Below are positions 6,902 through 14,209 of a stretch of 18,873 nucleotides of DNA, in pieces. How positions within the stretch are numbered: the first letter of the stretch is position 1; each line of letters opens with the position of its first letter. Below the pieces are notes generated by a model that saw nothing but the letters and a program-made list of their open reading frames with translations, was not told the origin of the DNA and did no database searches. Source of the stretch: Bacilli bacterium (GTDB lineage Bacteria; Bacillota_I; Bacilli_A; RF39; UBA660); NCBI GenBank assembly GCA_017461465.1, contig JAFTYN010000046.1:1-18873 (forward strand). Reading direction: 5' to 3'. Position numbers and translations under genes: made by a program.

Positions 6902-7833
6902 ATTTTGTCTCCTTGATAAATGTCTCTTTTTACCATTTCTTTATCAATTTCATTTAATACTCCAAATTTTTTTACTAACCATTTTGGTTCTATTAAATCA
7001 TCTTCTTTAGGATCACCAGTTATCCTATTAATAACAATTTCTGGTCTTAGATGTTCAAGTTGATTACAAACAATATCTACGTATTCTTCTTTTGAAAGAA
7101 CATGAAATTTTTCTTTTTCATAAAGATAAGCTAGTTCAGTATTTTTAAGTATGTGTAGCATATGAATTTTAATACCCTGGATATCTAAAGTATTTAAATA
7201 TTTAATAGTATCAATCATCATTTCTTTAGTTTCATATGGTAATCCATTAATTATATGAACAACAACATTGATATTATAGTTTCTAAGTTTTTTTACCATA
7301 TCTTCAAAACATTTTAAAGTGTGACATCTATTAATAAGAATAGATGTTTTTTCATGAATTGTTTGAAGACCTAGTTCTACAGTTAAATAAGTTCTTTCAT
7401 TTAATTCTTTTAAATATTCTAAACATTCATCCGTAATAGCATCCGGTCTAGTAGCAATTGATAAACCAACTAAATTATCTTGTTTTAATATAAGTTCATA
7501 TTTTTCTTTTAAGATGTTAAGTGGGGCATATGTATTAGTTCCAGCTTGAAAATATCCAATATATTTACCAGTTGGCCATTTTCTTGACATTATATTTTTG
7601 ATTGTCTCAAATTGCTTTAAAAGATCATCATTTATATCTCCAGCATAGTCTCCACTTTTTAAACTAGAGCAGTATATACAACCTTTAGTGCCAACTTTTC
7701 CATCTCTATTAGGACAATTAAAACCAGCATTTAAGCTCACTTTAAAAACTTTAGAATTAAACTTATGTTTATAAAAATAATCAAGGGTATGATAACGTTT
7801 ATTATCATCACTATACTTAAATAAATTTTTCAT
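6895..7833 (-). CDS. TIGR01212/YhcC-family radical SAM protein
   Basis: 312 aa, start ATG 7833 with GGTGAT upstream. The radical-SAM [4Fe-4S] ligands are C40, C52 and C55 (FNCPNRDG... GCIYCSS), the wide C-x11-C-x2-C spacing seen in the YhcC/TIGR01212 group and related to the Elp3 radical-SAM core. Other core motifs are YFQAGTNTY, LSIATRPD, LTVELGLQT and HIINGLPYE, each a recognisable strand of the partial TIM barrel. The enzyme is expected to cleave S-adenosylmethionine and generate a 5'-deoxyadenosyl radical; the physiological substrate of this family is unsettled, with RNA modification often suggested. Length is normal for the family. It is a single-gene unit divergent from the permease and convergent with the 163-aa gene. 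Confidence 0.9.
   Translation of the reverse strand: MKNLFKYSDDNKRYHTLDYFYKHKFNSKVFKVSLNAGFNCPNRDGKVGTKGCIYCSSLKSGDYAGDINDDLLKQFETIKNIMSRKWPTGKYIGYFQAGTNTYAPLNILKEKYELILKQDNLVGLSIATRPDAITDECLEYLKELNERTYLTVELGLQTIHEKTSILINRCHTLKCFEDMVKKLRNYNINVVVHIINGLPYETKEMMIDTIKYLNTLDIQGIKIHMLHILKNTELAYLYEKEKFHVLSKEEYVDIVCNQLEHLRPEIVINRITGDPKEDDLIEPKWLVKKFGVLNEIDKEMVKRDIYQGDKIK
7324..7352 (+). terminator. Terminator-like hairpin antisense inside the radical SAM gene
   Basis: On the plus strand a perfect 9-bp stem ACATCTATT / AATAGATGT (7324-7332, 7339-7347), loop AATAAG, is followed by a six-T run (7347-7352). It is antisense to the coding sequence. No plus-strand gene needs it, since the upstream gene has its own terminator, so it may be chance or may stop antisense transcription. 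Confidence 0.35.
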
Positions 7834-7836
7834 AAT

Positions 7837-7863
7837 ATCACCAATTTCTAGATAATTATATCA
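7837..7863 (-). promoter_or_regulatory. Promoter and SD of the radical SAM gene
   Basis: Minus-strand extended -10 TGATATAAT (7863-7855) and SD GGTGAT (7842-7837), giving a predicted 5' leader of about 15 nt before ATG 7833. Confidence 0.65.
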
Positions 7864-7901
7864 TAAAAGATTATAAATAAAGGGAAAAACGTAAAAAAAC
7901 C

Positions 7902-7943
7902 TTTAAATTATAATAATAAATTTGTTATAATGATGATGGAGGT
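7902..7943 (+). promoter_or_regulatory. Promoter and SD of the permease gene
   Basis: Poor -35 TTTAAA (7902-7907), 18-nt spacer, extended -10 TGTTATAAT (7923-7931), then GGAGGT (7938-7943) before ATG 7950. Confidence 0.65.
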
Positions 7944-7949
7944 TAGAGA

Positions 7950-9440
7950 ATGAAAAAATTACAAGAAAAGTATAATTTATTTACTGCTATAGCATTATGT
8001 TTTGTTGTATATGTAGTTCTTAGTTGGTTTATGCCTACTGCTACACTTTCAAGTTCTGGAGTAACTGAAGGAGCAGCAGCACCAGTAGGATTATTTAGTT
8101 TATTTTATTATCCAACTTATGCATTAGGAAACTTTATACAATTTGGACTAATAATATTAGCACTAGGTGCCTTTTATGGCGTTATTGCAAAGACAGGAGT
8201 ATATGGTAATTTAGTTACTAAGTATGCAAATAAATATAAAGGGAAAGAAAAAACATTTTTAATTGTAATTACTGCTTTATTATTTATTGCTTCTTCTGTT
8301 TTAGGTGTTCCATTTGCATTATTAATTATAGTACCATTTATTGTTGCTATATTAACTAAGTTAGGCTTCAATAAAATTACTACTTTAGCTAGTACTTTTG
8401 GTTCTATCTTATTAGGTAATGTAGGTTCAACATTTGGGCAATCAGTAGCAGGTACTTCTTCAATTCTTTTAGGATTAAAGTTATCTGAAGGATTAGTTCC
8501 TAGATTAATCTTTATGGTAGTTATAATGGTATTATTTATACTATTTATTGCTACTAATACTCAAACAAAAGTAGAAAAAGAAATAGTAGAAGAAACACCT
8601 AAGAAAAATAAAAAAGGTCATGAAGAAAAAGTAACTACTGAAGTTTCTAAAAAACAAGATGTTTTATTTTTAGAAAATGAAGAAGTAAAGAATAAGAAAG
8701 ATTCATCTTTATTTATACTTCTTTTAACAACATTAATTATTGCTATATTAGCTATGTTTAATTGGAATGAAATATTTGGTATTTCTTTCTTTGAAGATAT
8801 TTATGAAAGAATTATAGCTATTACTATTGGTGATTATCCAATATTTAAAAATATTTTATCTTTAACAGTGCCATTTGGATACTGGGATTCTTATGAATTA
8901 ATAGCATTATTATTAATAGCAGCTATTATTATTGGATGGGTATACAACTTATCTATAGTAGATGTAATTGATGGTATGAAAGATGGTGCTAAAAGATTAA
9001 TAAAACCAGCTTTCTATGTAACTTTAGCTAACATAGTATTTGCACTTGTAATGGCATCAACAGAAGCAGGTAATGGAAATATTGCAATTTATATTTCAAG
9101 TAAGTTAAGTACTATAACAGAAGAATTTAACTTTATTACACCTACTTTAGCAGGTACTTTATCAAGTTTCTTCTATAATAGCTATACACAATTCTTTAGT
9201 TATATAGGAGCAGTATTATCATCTGGTTTAGAATCAGACTTATATGTAGTTATGGCATTTATTTTACAGTGTACACATAGTATCATGATGATGCTATTAC
9301 CAACTAGTTTAGTTTTAGTAACTGGATTAAGTATGCTTGATGTAAAAATAAGTGACTGGTTAAAATATATTGGATGGTTAATACTACAATTAATAGTTAT
9401 TTTCCTAATTATACTTCTAATATGGATTTTAATTATATAA
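7950..9440 (+). CDS. YfcC/DcuC-like permease (C4-dicarboxylate or amino-acid carrier)
   Basis: 496 aa, integral membrane protein with about 12 hydrophobic segments in two halves. Motifs typical of the YfcC / DcuC branch of the ion-transporter superfamily are seen: GNVGSTFGQS (156-165, first half), a matching small-residue loop STEAGNGNIAIY (370-381, second half), and an early GLIILALGAFYGVIAKTG segment (66-83). These short Gly/Ser loops are likely the paired re-entrant substrate sites. The two halves are joined by an unusually charged loop (about 204-251, rich in Lys/Glu). The substrate cannot be read from sequence; C4-dicarboxylates or basic amino acids are the usual guesses. It is monocistronic with its own terminator. 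The start has a perfect SD and the length is normal for the family. Confidence 0.82.
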   Translation: MKKLQEKYNLFTAIALCFVVYVVLSWFMPTATLSSSGVTEGAAAPVGLFSLFYYPTYALGNFIQFGLIILALGAFYGVIAKTGVYGNLVTKYANKYKGKEKTFLIVITALLFIASSVLGVPFALLIIVPFIVAILTKLGFNKITTLASTFGSILLGNVGSTFGQSVAGTSSILLGLKLSEGLVPRLIFMVVIMVLFILFIATNTQTKVEKEIVEETPKKNKKGHEEKVTTEVSKKQDVLFLENEEVKNKKDSSLFILLLTTLIIAILAMFNWNEIFGISFFEDIYERIIAITIGDYPIFKNILSLTVPFGYWDSYELIALLLIAAIIIGWVYNLSIVDVIDGMKDGAKRLIKPAFYVTLANIVFALVMASTEAGNGNIAIYISSKLSTITEEFNFITPTLAGTLSSFFYNSYTQFFSYIGAVLSSGLESDLYVVMAFILQCTHSIMMMLLPTSLVLVTGLSMLDVKISDWLKYIGWLILQLIVIFLIILLIWILII

Positions 9441-9462
9441 AAGAGACTTAGTCTCTTTTTTT
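9439..9462 (+). terminator. Intrinsic terminator after the permease gene
   Basis: 9-bp stem AAAAGAGAC / GTCTCTTTT (9439-9447 and 9451-9459), loop TTA, T-run to 9462. Confidence 0.9.
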
Positions 9463-9464
9463 AA

Positions 9465-9503
9465 TTGTCATTTTATGATAAAATTAAATAGTAAAGATAG
9501 GAA
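9465..9503 (+). promoter_or_regulatory. Promoter region of the 9511 operon
   Basis: TTGTCA (9465-9470) and an extended -10 TGATAAAAT (9476-9484) are both present but too close to work as a pair, so the extended -10 alone is the better candidate. The SD AGGAAGTG lies shortly before ATG 9511. Confidence 0.45.
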
Positions 9504-9510
9504 GTGACTT

Positions 9511-10437
9511 ATGCCAAGTATATATGATGTATTTGATTTTTTAGATAAAGGAGAAGCTACTGAAGTTTTTAGTATGCTTTGTATAGGATGGTTTATTTTT
9601 GCGGTTCTAATTACTATATATCTATATATTAGAAATTATAAACCATATAAAACAGACTTTCGTGATGATTTTTATACTCAAATACCAAGTAATATTAGTC
9701 CAATAGAATTAAGTGAATTAATGTATAAGAAAGTAGTACCATCTGCACTTTCAGCAGAAGTATTAAAACTATTTAATGAAGGTGTTCTTAGAATAGAAAA
9801 AGATAAGAATAATGGAGAGACATATATTCATTTAAATAGAATAAGTAATAAAGATTTTACGATTGGAAAAGATTATACTGTTAAATTATTAGTTAATATT
9901 ATGGGAAATGGTTCTAGAGTATCGATAAAAGAAATAGCTAAATTTTGTGATCGTAAAAGAAACTGTGATAACTTTTATATGGAATATAAAATATGGTGTA
10001 GAATTATGCGTAAAGAAAATTTAAAACATATTTTTTACGAAAGAAAAACACAATATGGAATTGTTAGATTTTTAACAATTATAGGATGTCTTTTATTTAT
10101 TGCTAATATAATAGGTGGTTTTAGATTAAATATAGGTTACGCTACATTATTACCAGCAGTATTGTTATTACTTTATTTTACTAAAATTTATAAACGTACA
10201 AGAGAAGCTAATGAAGAATATCATAAATGGATTGCATTTAAACAGTTTTTAGAAAATATCGAAAACTTTAAATGTACTATAATGAATCCTGATGAATATG
10301 TTGTATATGGGGTAGTACTTGGTGTAAAAGGTCTTGAAAAGAAAATAACTGAGCATACATATTATGAAGAGATAGCAAATGCTCTTAATAAATGTATTAT
10401 TAAAGCCTTATTAAATGGTGATAGAAAGTTAGTATAA
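9511..10437 (+). CDS. DUF2207-like membrane protein lacking the N-terminal domain
   Basis: 308 aa. TM1 at about 20-41, a cytoplasmic region (42-183), then a hairpin of two spans (about 184-203 and 208-225) and a cytoplasmic tail. Two segments recall DUF2207 membrane proteins: SPIELSELMYKKVVPSALSAEVLKLFNEGVLRI (split here as SPIELSELMY at 63 and LKLFNEGVLRI at 85), a winged-helix-like block, and the tail WIAFKQFLENIENF...EYVVYGVVLGV (from W240), which matches the W-x-x-F-x-x-F-L and Y-x-x-Y-x-x-x-L-G-V signature. Full family members are about 550-650 aa with an N-terminal extracytoplasmic beta-domain; here only the C-terminal half exists. There is no frameshift sign upstream. First gene of a three-gene unit with a metallopeptidase and an M23 hydrolase. 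Function unknown. Confidence 0.72.
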   Translation: MPSIYDVFDFLDKGEATEVFSMLCIGWFIFAVLITIYLYIRNYKPYKTDFRDDFYTQIPSNISPIELSELMYKKVVPSALSAEVLKLFNEGVLRIEKDKNNGETYIHLNRISNKDFTIGKDYTVKLLVNIMGNGSRVSIKEIAKFCDRKRNCDNFYMEYKIWCRIMRKENLKHIFYERKTQYGIVRFLTIIGCLLFIANIIGGFRLNIGYATLLPAVLLLLYFTKIYKRTREANEEYHKWIAFKQFLENIENFKCTIMNPDEYVVYGVVLGVKGLEKKITEHTYYEEIANALNKCIIKALLNGDRKLV

Positions 10438-10438
10438 T

Positions 10439-11074
10439 ATGAAGTATGAACTTGATGGCAAAGATTACATTGTAGATATAATTAGAAAAAATAATAAGAA
10501 TACATATGTTAGAATTAAAGATGATTTAACTATACAAGTTACTACTAATTATTTTGCAAGTAAAAAAGATATTAAAGGTGTCTTAGATCGTAATCAGGAC
10601 TTTCTTAGAAATAATTTATATAAAAAAACTAAAGAAATAGAAAAAAAAGAAGAATTTTATTATCTAGGTAAAAAGTATGGAATAGTTATAGTTCCTACTT
10701 TTGAAAAACTTGAATTATCAGACAATAAAATTTATGTAAATGATATTAAAACATTAGAAAAATGGTTAAAAAAAGAAACAATAAGAATATTTGAAGAAAG
10801 ATTAGAATATAATTATAATCGATTTGAAGAAAATATTCCTTTTCCAAAGCTTCGTATAAGAAGTATGAAAACTAGATGGGGAGTATGTAATAGAAAAAAT
10901 TTAACAGTAACTATAAACAGTGCTTTAATTAGAGAAAGTATAGATGCTATAGATTATGTAATTATTCATGAACTTTCACATTTAGTACATTTTAATCATT
11001 CAAGTGCTTTTTGGCAAACAGTAGGAAAGTATTTTCCTAAATATAAACAAATAAGAAAAGAATTAAGGGAGTAG
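10439..11074 (+). CDS. YgjP/DUF45-type zinc metallopeptidase
   Basis: 211 aa; ATG 10439 is one base after the preceding TAA, so probably translationally coupled. The N-terminal part (1-75) forms strands (YVRIKDDLTIQV), followed by the linker and the catalytic C-terminal domain. The active-site motif is H177-E178-L-S-H181 with a third ligand H187, followed by S-A-F-W, exactly the HELxHxxxxxH-x-x-x-FW pattern of the YgjP-like (PF01863, WLM/SprT-related) family. The RSMKTRWGVCN segment (141-151) is also a family landmark. Length is near the usual 220-240 aa. It has no signal peptide or span, so it acts in the cytoplasm. Substrates of this family are poorly known. All metal ligands are intact. 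Confidence 0.9.
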   Translation: MKYELDGKDYIVDIIRKNNKNTYVRIKDDLTIQVTTNYFASKKDIKGVLDRNQDFLRNNLYKKTKEIEKKEEFYYLGKKYGIVIVPTFEKLELSDNKIYVNDIKTLEKWLKKETIRIFEERLEYNYNRFEENIPFPKLRIRSMKTRWGVCNRKNLTVTINSALIRESIDAIDYVIIHELSHLVHFNHSSAFWQTVGKYFPKYKQIRKELRE

Positions 11075-11081
11075 GTGTAAA

Positions 11082-12317
11082 ATGCTAAAGAAGTTTTTTA
11101 AAAGTGTAGTTAGTTTTATATTTATTGGTGTTATATTACTACCAACATTCATTTCTCCTTTTGTAGCGCATGCTGCTGATAATAGAACAATTAGATCTAT
11201 TTTAGCGGATATTGAGAAGCAAAAGAAGGATTTAGAGAACAATAAGACTCAGCAAACACTTACTGATAAACAAATAAAACAAATAAAAGCAAATATTACT
11301 TTAATAGATGCAGAAATAAAAAAAGGACAGCAAGATATTATAAATTTAAATAATGACATATATAAATTAGAAGAAGATATAACAAAAAAAGATAAAGAAA
11401 TAAAAACAATTATTAATTTCTTACAAATTTCTAGTGGTGAAGAAGAGTATATGGAATATATATTTGGAGCTAAAGATTTTACTGATTTTATATATCGTAT
11501 GGCTATAACAGAACAATTATCAGATTATAATGATAAACTTATTAAAGAATTCAATTCTATGATTGAAACTAATAAGCAAAAGAAAATAGCTATCCAAAAT
11601 AAAGAAAAAGAATTAAATGTTGAACAAATTAATTTACAAGCAGAAATAGGTAAATTAAGTAGTCAAATAGCAACATTAAGCCGTGAACAAGGTGATATTG
11701 AAGATGGTATCAAAAAGAGTGAAGCACAGGTTAAATCTTTAATAGATGATGGTTGTGATATGGATGAAACAGTAGATGCATGTTACACAAGACTTAGAAC
11801 TCTTCCATCTGATACTTCTTTTTGGAGACCACTTACTTCTTCAAGCATTTCAAGTTTATATGGTTGGAGAAGTTACTGGATAGGTAATACTTATTATGAA
11901 GACTTCCATTATGGACTTGATATGAGAGCTTCTATTGGAACTCCAGTATATGCAGTTGCTAATGGTACTGTAGCAAGTAAAATGTATTGGGATGGTACTG
12001 GATATTCACTTTATATTTACCATAAAGTAAATGGTGTTAAATATACTAGTGTATATGAACATTTAAATAGTTATAATGTATCAGTTAATCAAAATGTTAC
12101 CAAAGATACTATCGTTGCATATTCAGGTAATACAGGTGTATCTTCAGGACCTCACTTACATTTAAGTATTCTAACTGGATGGGCTGGTATTGATTATTCC
12201 TACTGGAGTACTACATATTTTAATTCAAATGTAGATCCAAAAACAAAAATTAATTTTCCTGATGGTTATGGTTCATTTGATACAAGAACAAGAAACTGTT
12301 CATTAGGACCTTGTTAA
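11082..12317 (+). CDS. Secreted EnvC/CwlO-like M23 murein hydrolase
   Basis: 411 aa, 7 nt after the peptidase stop, SD AGGTG overlapping that stop. Signal peptide: KKFFK, hydrophobic core, cleavage probably after AHA (residue 31). Residues 35-220 form a long coiled coil (heptad-like, Lys/Glu/Gln-rich), as in EnvC, PcsB and CwlO. The C-terminal LytM/M23 domain (about 245-390) has zinc ligands H276 and D280 (HYGLD), H360 in HLH, and catalytic H327 and H358. It is predicted to cut peptide cross-links in peptidoglycan, and the coiled coil suggests control by an FtsEX-like partner, none of which is visible in the window. Four cysteines outside the catalytic core (225, 234, 406, 411) could form two disulphides, unusual for a Firmicute wall hydrolase. 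Last gene of the 9511 operon. Confidence 0.92.
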   Translation: MLKKFFKSVVSFIFIGVILLPTFISPFVAHAADNRTIRSILADIEKQKKDLENNKTQQTLTDKQIKQIKANITLIDAEIKKGQQDIINLNNDIYKLEEDITKKDKEIKTIINFLQISSGEEEYMEYIFGAKDFTDFIYRMAITEQLSDYNDKLIKEFNSMIETNKQKKIAIQNKEKELNVEQINLQAEIGKLSSQIATLSREQGDIEDGIKKSEAQVKSLIDDGCDMDETVDACYTRLRTLPSDTSFWRPLTSSSISSLYGWRSYWIGNTYYEDFHYGLDMRASIGTPVYAVANGTVASKMYWDGTGYSLYIYHKVNGVKYTSVYEHLNSYNVSVNQNVTKDTIVAYSGNTGVSSGPHLHLSILTGWAGIDYSYWSTTYFNSNVDPKTKINFPDGYGSFDTRTRNCSLGPC

Positions 12318-12341
12318 TCGACAAAATATTTAAAATATTCT

Positions 12342-12362
12342 TGATATTATTACTTTGGTGAT
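12342..12362 (+). promoter_or_regulatory. Promoter and SD of the Cse60-like gene
   Basis: Extended -10 TGATATTAT (12342-12350), SD GGTGAT (12357-12362), ATG 12366. No terminator is seen between the M23 gene and this promoter, so readthrough from the operon is also possible. Confidence 0.5.
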
Positions 12363-12365
12363 AAT

Positions 12366-12533
12366 ATGAAAGTTAAAATATTTGATGAAAGTCATGAACA
12401 AGATCTAGAAGATGATATTAATATATTTTTAGAAGAATGTGAAACAGTAATAGATATTAAACTTCAAACTGCAATTGAAATTGTTGGAGAAGAACAAATA
12501 TACTGCTTTACAGCAATGATTATATATGAATAA
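12366..12533 (+). CDS. Cse60-family small protein (DUF2758-like)
   Basis: 55 aa: begins MKVKIFDESHEQDLEDDIN, then IDIKLQTAIEIV, then IYCFTAMIIYE, followed by TAA. This matches the ~60-aa Cse60 family of Firmicutes (pattern: V-K-V/I-F-D-E-x-H-E-x-D-L-E, then I-D-I-K, ending with I-x-C-x-x-A-x-I-I-Y). In Bacillus subtilis cse60 is a sigma-E-controlled sporulation gene; homologues also occur where sporulation is not established, so a sporulation role here is not proven. The GGTGAT SD is 3-8 nt before the ATG. It lies between the M23 gene and the ABC-F gene and ends in a strong terminator. Recognition is from memory of the family and is by pattern, not by search. Confidence 0.78.
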   Translation: MKVKIFDESHEQDLEDDINIFLEECETVIDIKLQTAIEIVGEEQIYCFTAMIIYE

Positions 12534-12559
12534 AAAAGAGATGATATTCATCTCTTTTT
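12533..12559 (+). terminator. Intrinsic terminator after the Cse60-like gene
   Basis: 12-bp perfect stem AAAAAGAGATGA / TCATCTCTTTTT (12533-12544 and 12548-12559) with loop TAT; the right arm doubles as T-run. Confidence 0.92.
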
Positions 12560-12560
12560 A

Positions 12561-12585
12561 TGTTAAAATACATTGAAGTGGTGAT
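12561..12585 (+). promoter_or_regulatory. Promoter and SD of the ABC-F gene
   Basis: Extended -10 TGTTAAAAT (12561-12569) directly follows the terminator; SD GGTGAT (12580-12585) precedes ATG 12590. The in-frame ATG at 12560 lies at the terminator and -10, so it is rejected as start. Confidence 0.6.
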
Positions 12586-12589
12586 ATTT

Positions 12590-14209
12590 ATGAAAGGTAG
12601 TAATCTAAATCTATCTTTCGGTTTAGAACAAATATATGTAAATGCTAATTTCCAATTAAATGACTTTGATAAAGTTGGAGTAGTTGGGGTTAATGGAGCA
12701 GGTAAAACAACTCTTTTTAAAGTAATATTAAAAGAGCAAGAATTAGATAGTGGTAAAATAAAAATAGTAAATAAAAATATTGGATATTTACCCCAAGAAA
12801 TTATTCTTGAAAATAAAGATATAACTGTTTTTGAGTATATAATGAGTGCTAGACCGATAGATAAGTTAAATAAGAAATTAATTGAACTTTATAATGAAGT
12901 AGCTATTACTTCAGGAAAAGAACAAGAAATTATTATGAAAAAAATATCTAAGGTTCAAGCAGAACTTGAATATTATGATTGTTATAATGCTGAAAATATA
13001 CTTTTAGAACTTATTAGTGATATGCAAATAGATTTTGAATTATTAGATATGAGATTATGTGATTTATCTGGTGGTCAAAAATCTAAAGTAGCATTCGCGC
13101 ATTTACTTTATTCTAAACCTGAAATATTACTTTTAGATGAACCAACAAACCATTTAGATGTAACAACAAGAGAGTTTATTACTAATTATTTAAAAAAATA
13201 TAAAGGAATGGTTTTAATAATAAGTCATGATGTAGATTTTTTAAATAAGATTGTAAATAAAATATTATATGTTAATAAAGTTAATAAAAGTCTAACAGTA
13301 TATGATGGTAATTATGATGTTTATAAAAAGAAACTAGAGGATGAAAAAGAATTTCAAAATAGACTTATAGATAAACAAGAAAAAGAAATAAAAGAATTAC
13401 AGGAATTTGTAGAAAAAGCAAAAAAAGCATCTAGAACCAATCATAACTTAAAGAAAATGGGGAAAGATAGAGAAATTAAACTAGCCCGTAAATTAGAAGA
13501 ATTAGGTACTAGAGAGCGAGTATATCGTAAGATAAGGTTAAATATTAAACCTAATAGGGAGGGCTCTAAAATACCTTTAAAAGTTAATAATATAACATTT
13601 AATTATCCAGAAAAAGATAAACTATATAATAATTTATCTTTTGTTATAAATAATAGAGAAAGATTTTTAATAGTAGGTGAAAATGGAGTAGGTAAGTCTA
13701 CTTTATTAAAACTTATAGTAGGTAAATTAAAACCAAATGAAGGAAGTATATGGTATGGTTCTAAAACTGATATCGCTTATTATGCACAGGAATTAGAATT
13801 ACTTGATGATAATAAAACTATTTTAGAAAATGTTGATACTAAAGGATATAGCGATAAAGAGTTAAGAACATTACTTGGTAATTTCTTGTTTTATGGTGAT
13901 GATGTATTTAAAAAGATAAGGGTATTATCTCCTGGAGAAAAAGCAAGAGTAACTTTATGTAAAATAATGCTTGAAAGAGCTAATTTACTTATATTAGATG
14001 AACCAACAAACCATTTAGATCCTGAAACGCAAGTAGTTATAGCAGAAAACTTTAAAAACTATGAAGGTACAATAATTATGGTTAGTCATAATCCAGTATT
14101 TACATCACATATAGATATAAATCGTATGCTTATACTACCTCAGGGAAAAATAACTAATTATTCAGAAGAAAAATTAAATTATTATTATAAATTAAATACT
14201 AAGAATTAA
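12590..14209 (+). CDS. ABC-F family ATPase (translation factor / ribosome-protection type)
   Basis: 540 aa from ATG 12590 (SD GGTGAT). Two nucleotide-binding domains in tandem, no membrane spans. NBD1: Walker A GVNGAGKTT (about 34-42), signature LSGGQ (159-163), Walker B LLLDEPTNHLD (180-190). A charged, Lys/Glu-rich coiled-coil linker lies at about 245-320. NBD2: Walker A GENGVGKST (363-371), signature LSPGE (446-450), Walker B LLILDEPTNHLD (467-478). This soluble, two-NBD plus linker layout is that of ABC-F proteins, which act at the ribosomal E-site; some protect against antibiotics and others are housekeeping factors (YdiF, Uup, EttA types). Subfamily cannot be assigned here. NBD2's LSPGE replaces the usual LSGGQ, a known variant. 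Overlaps ddl at its 3' end by 11 bp, convergently. Confidence 0.9.
   Translation: MKGSNLNLSFGLEQIYVNANFQLNDFDKVGVVGVNGAGKTTLFKVILKEQELDSGKIKIVNKNIGYLPQEIILENKDITVFEYIMSARPIDKLNKKLIELYNEVAITSGKEQEIIMKKISKVQAELEYYDCYNAENILLELISDMQIDFELLDMRLCDLSGGQKSKVAFAHLLYSKPEILLLDEPTNHLDVTTREFITNYLKKYKGMVLIISHDVDFLNKIVNKILYVNKVNKSLTVYDGNYDVYKKKLEDEKEFQNRLIDKQEKEIKELQEFVEKAKKASRTNHNLKKMGKDREIKLARKLEELGTRERVYRKIRLNIKPNREGSKIPLKVNNITFNYPEKDKLYNNLSFVINNRERFLIVGENGVGKSTLLKLIVGKLKPNEGSIWYGSKTDIAYYAQELELLDDNKTILENVDTKGYSDKELRTLLGNFLFYGDDVFKKIRVLSPGEKARVTLCKIMLERANLLILDEPTNHLDPETQVVIAENFKNYEGTIIMVSHNPVFTSHIDINRMLILPQGKITNYSEEKLNYYYKLNTKN

Noticed and set aside
8174..8371. Minus-strand open frame inside the permease gene
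   Set aside because: Shadow frame within a clear membrane-transporter gene, with no start signals.
12318..12341. AATATTTAAAATATT near-palindrome as a terminator for the M23 operon
   Set aside because: There is no room for a loop, no GC pairs and no T-run after it; it does not form a usable stem.
12560..12589. Upstream in-frame ATG extending the ABC-F gene
   Set aside because: It sits on the T-run of the preceding terminator and the -10 box; GGTGAT fits ATG 12590.
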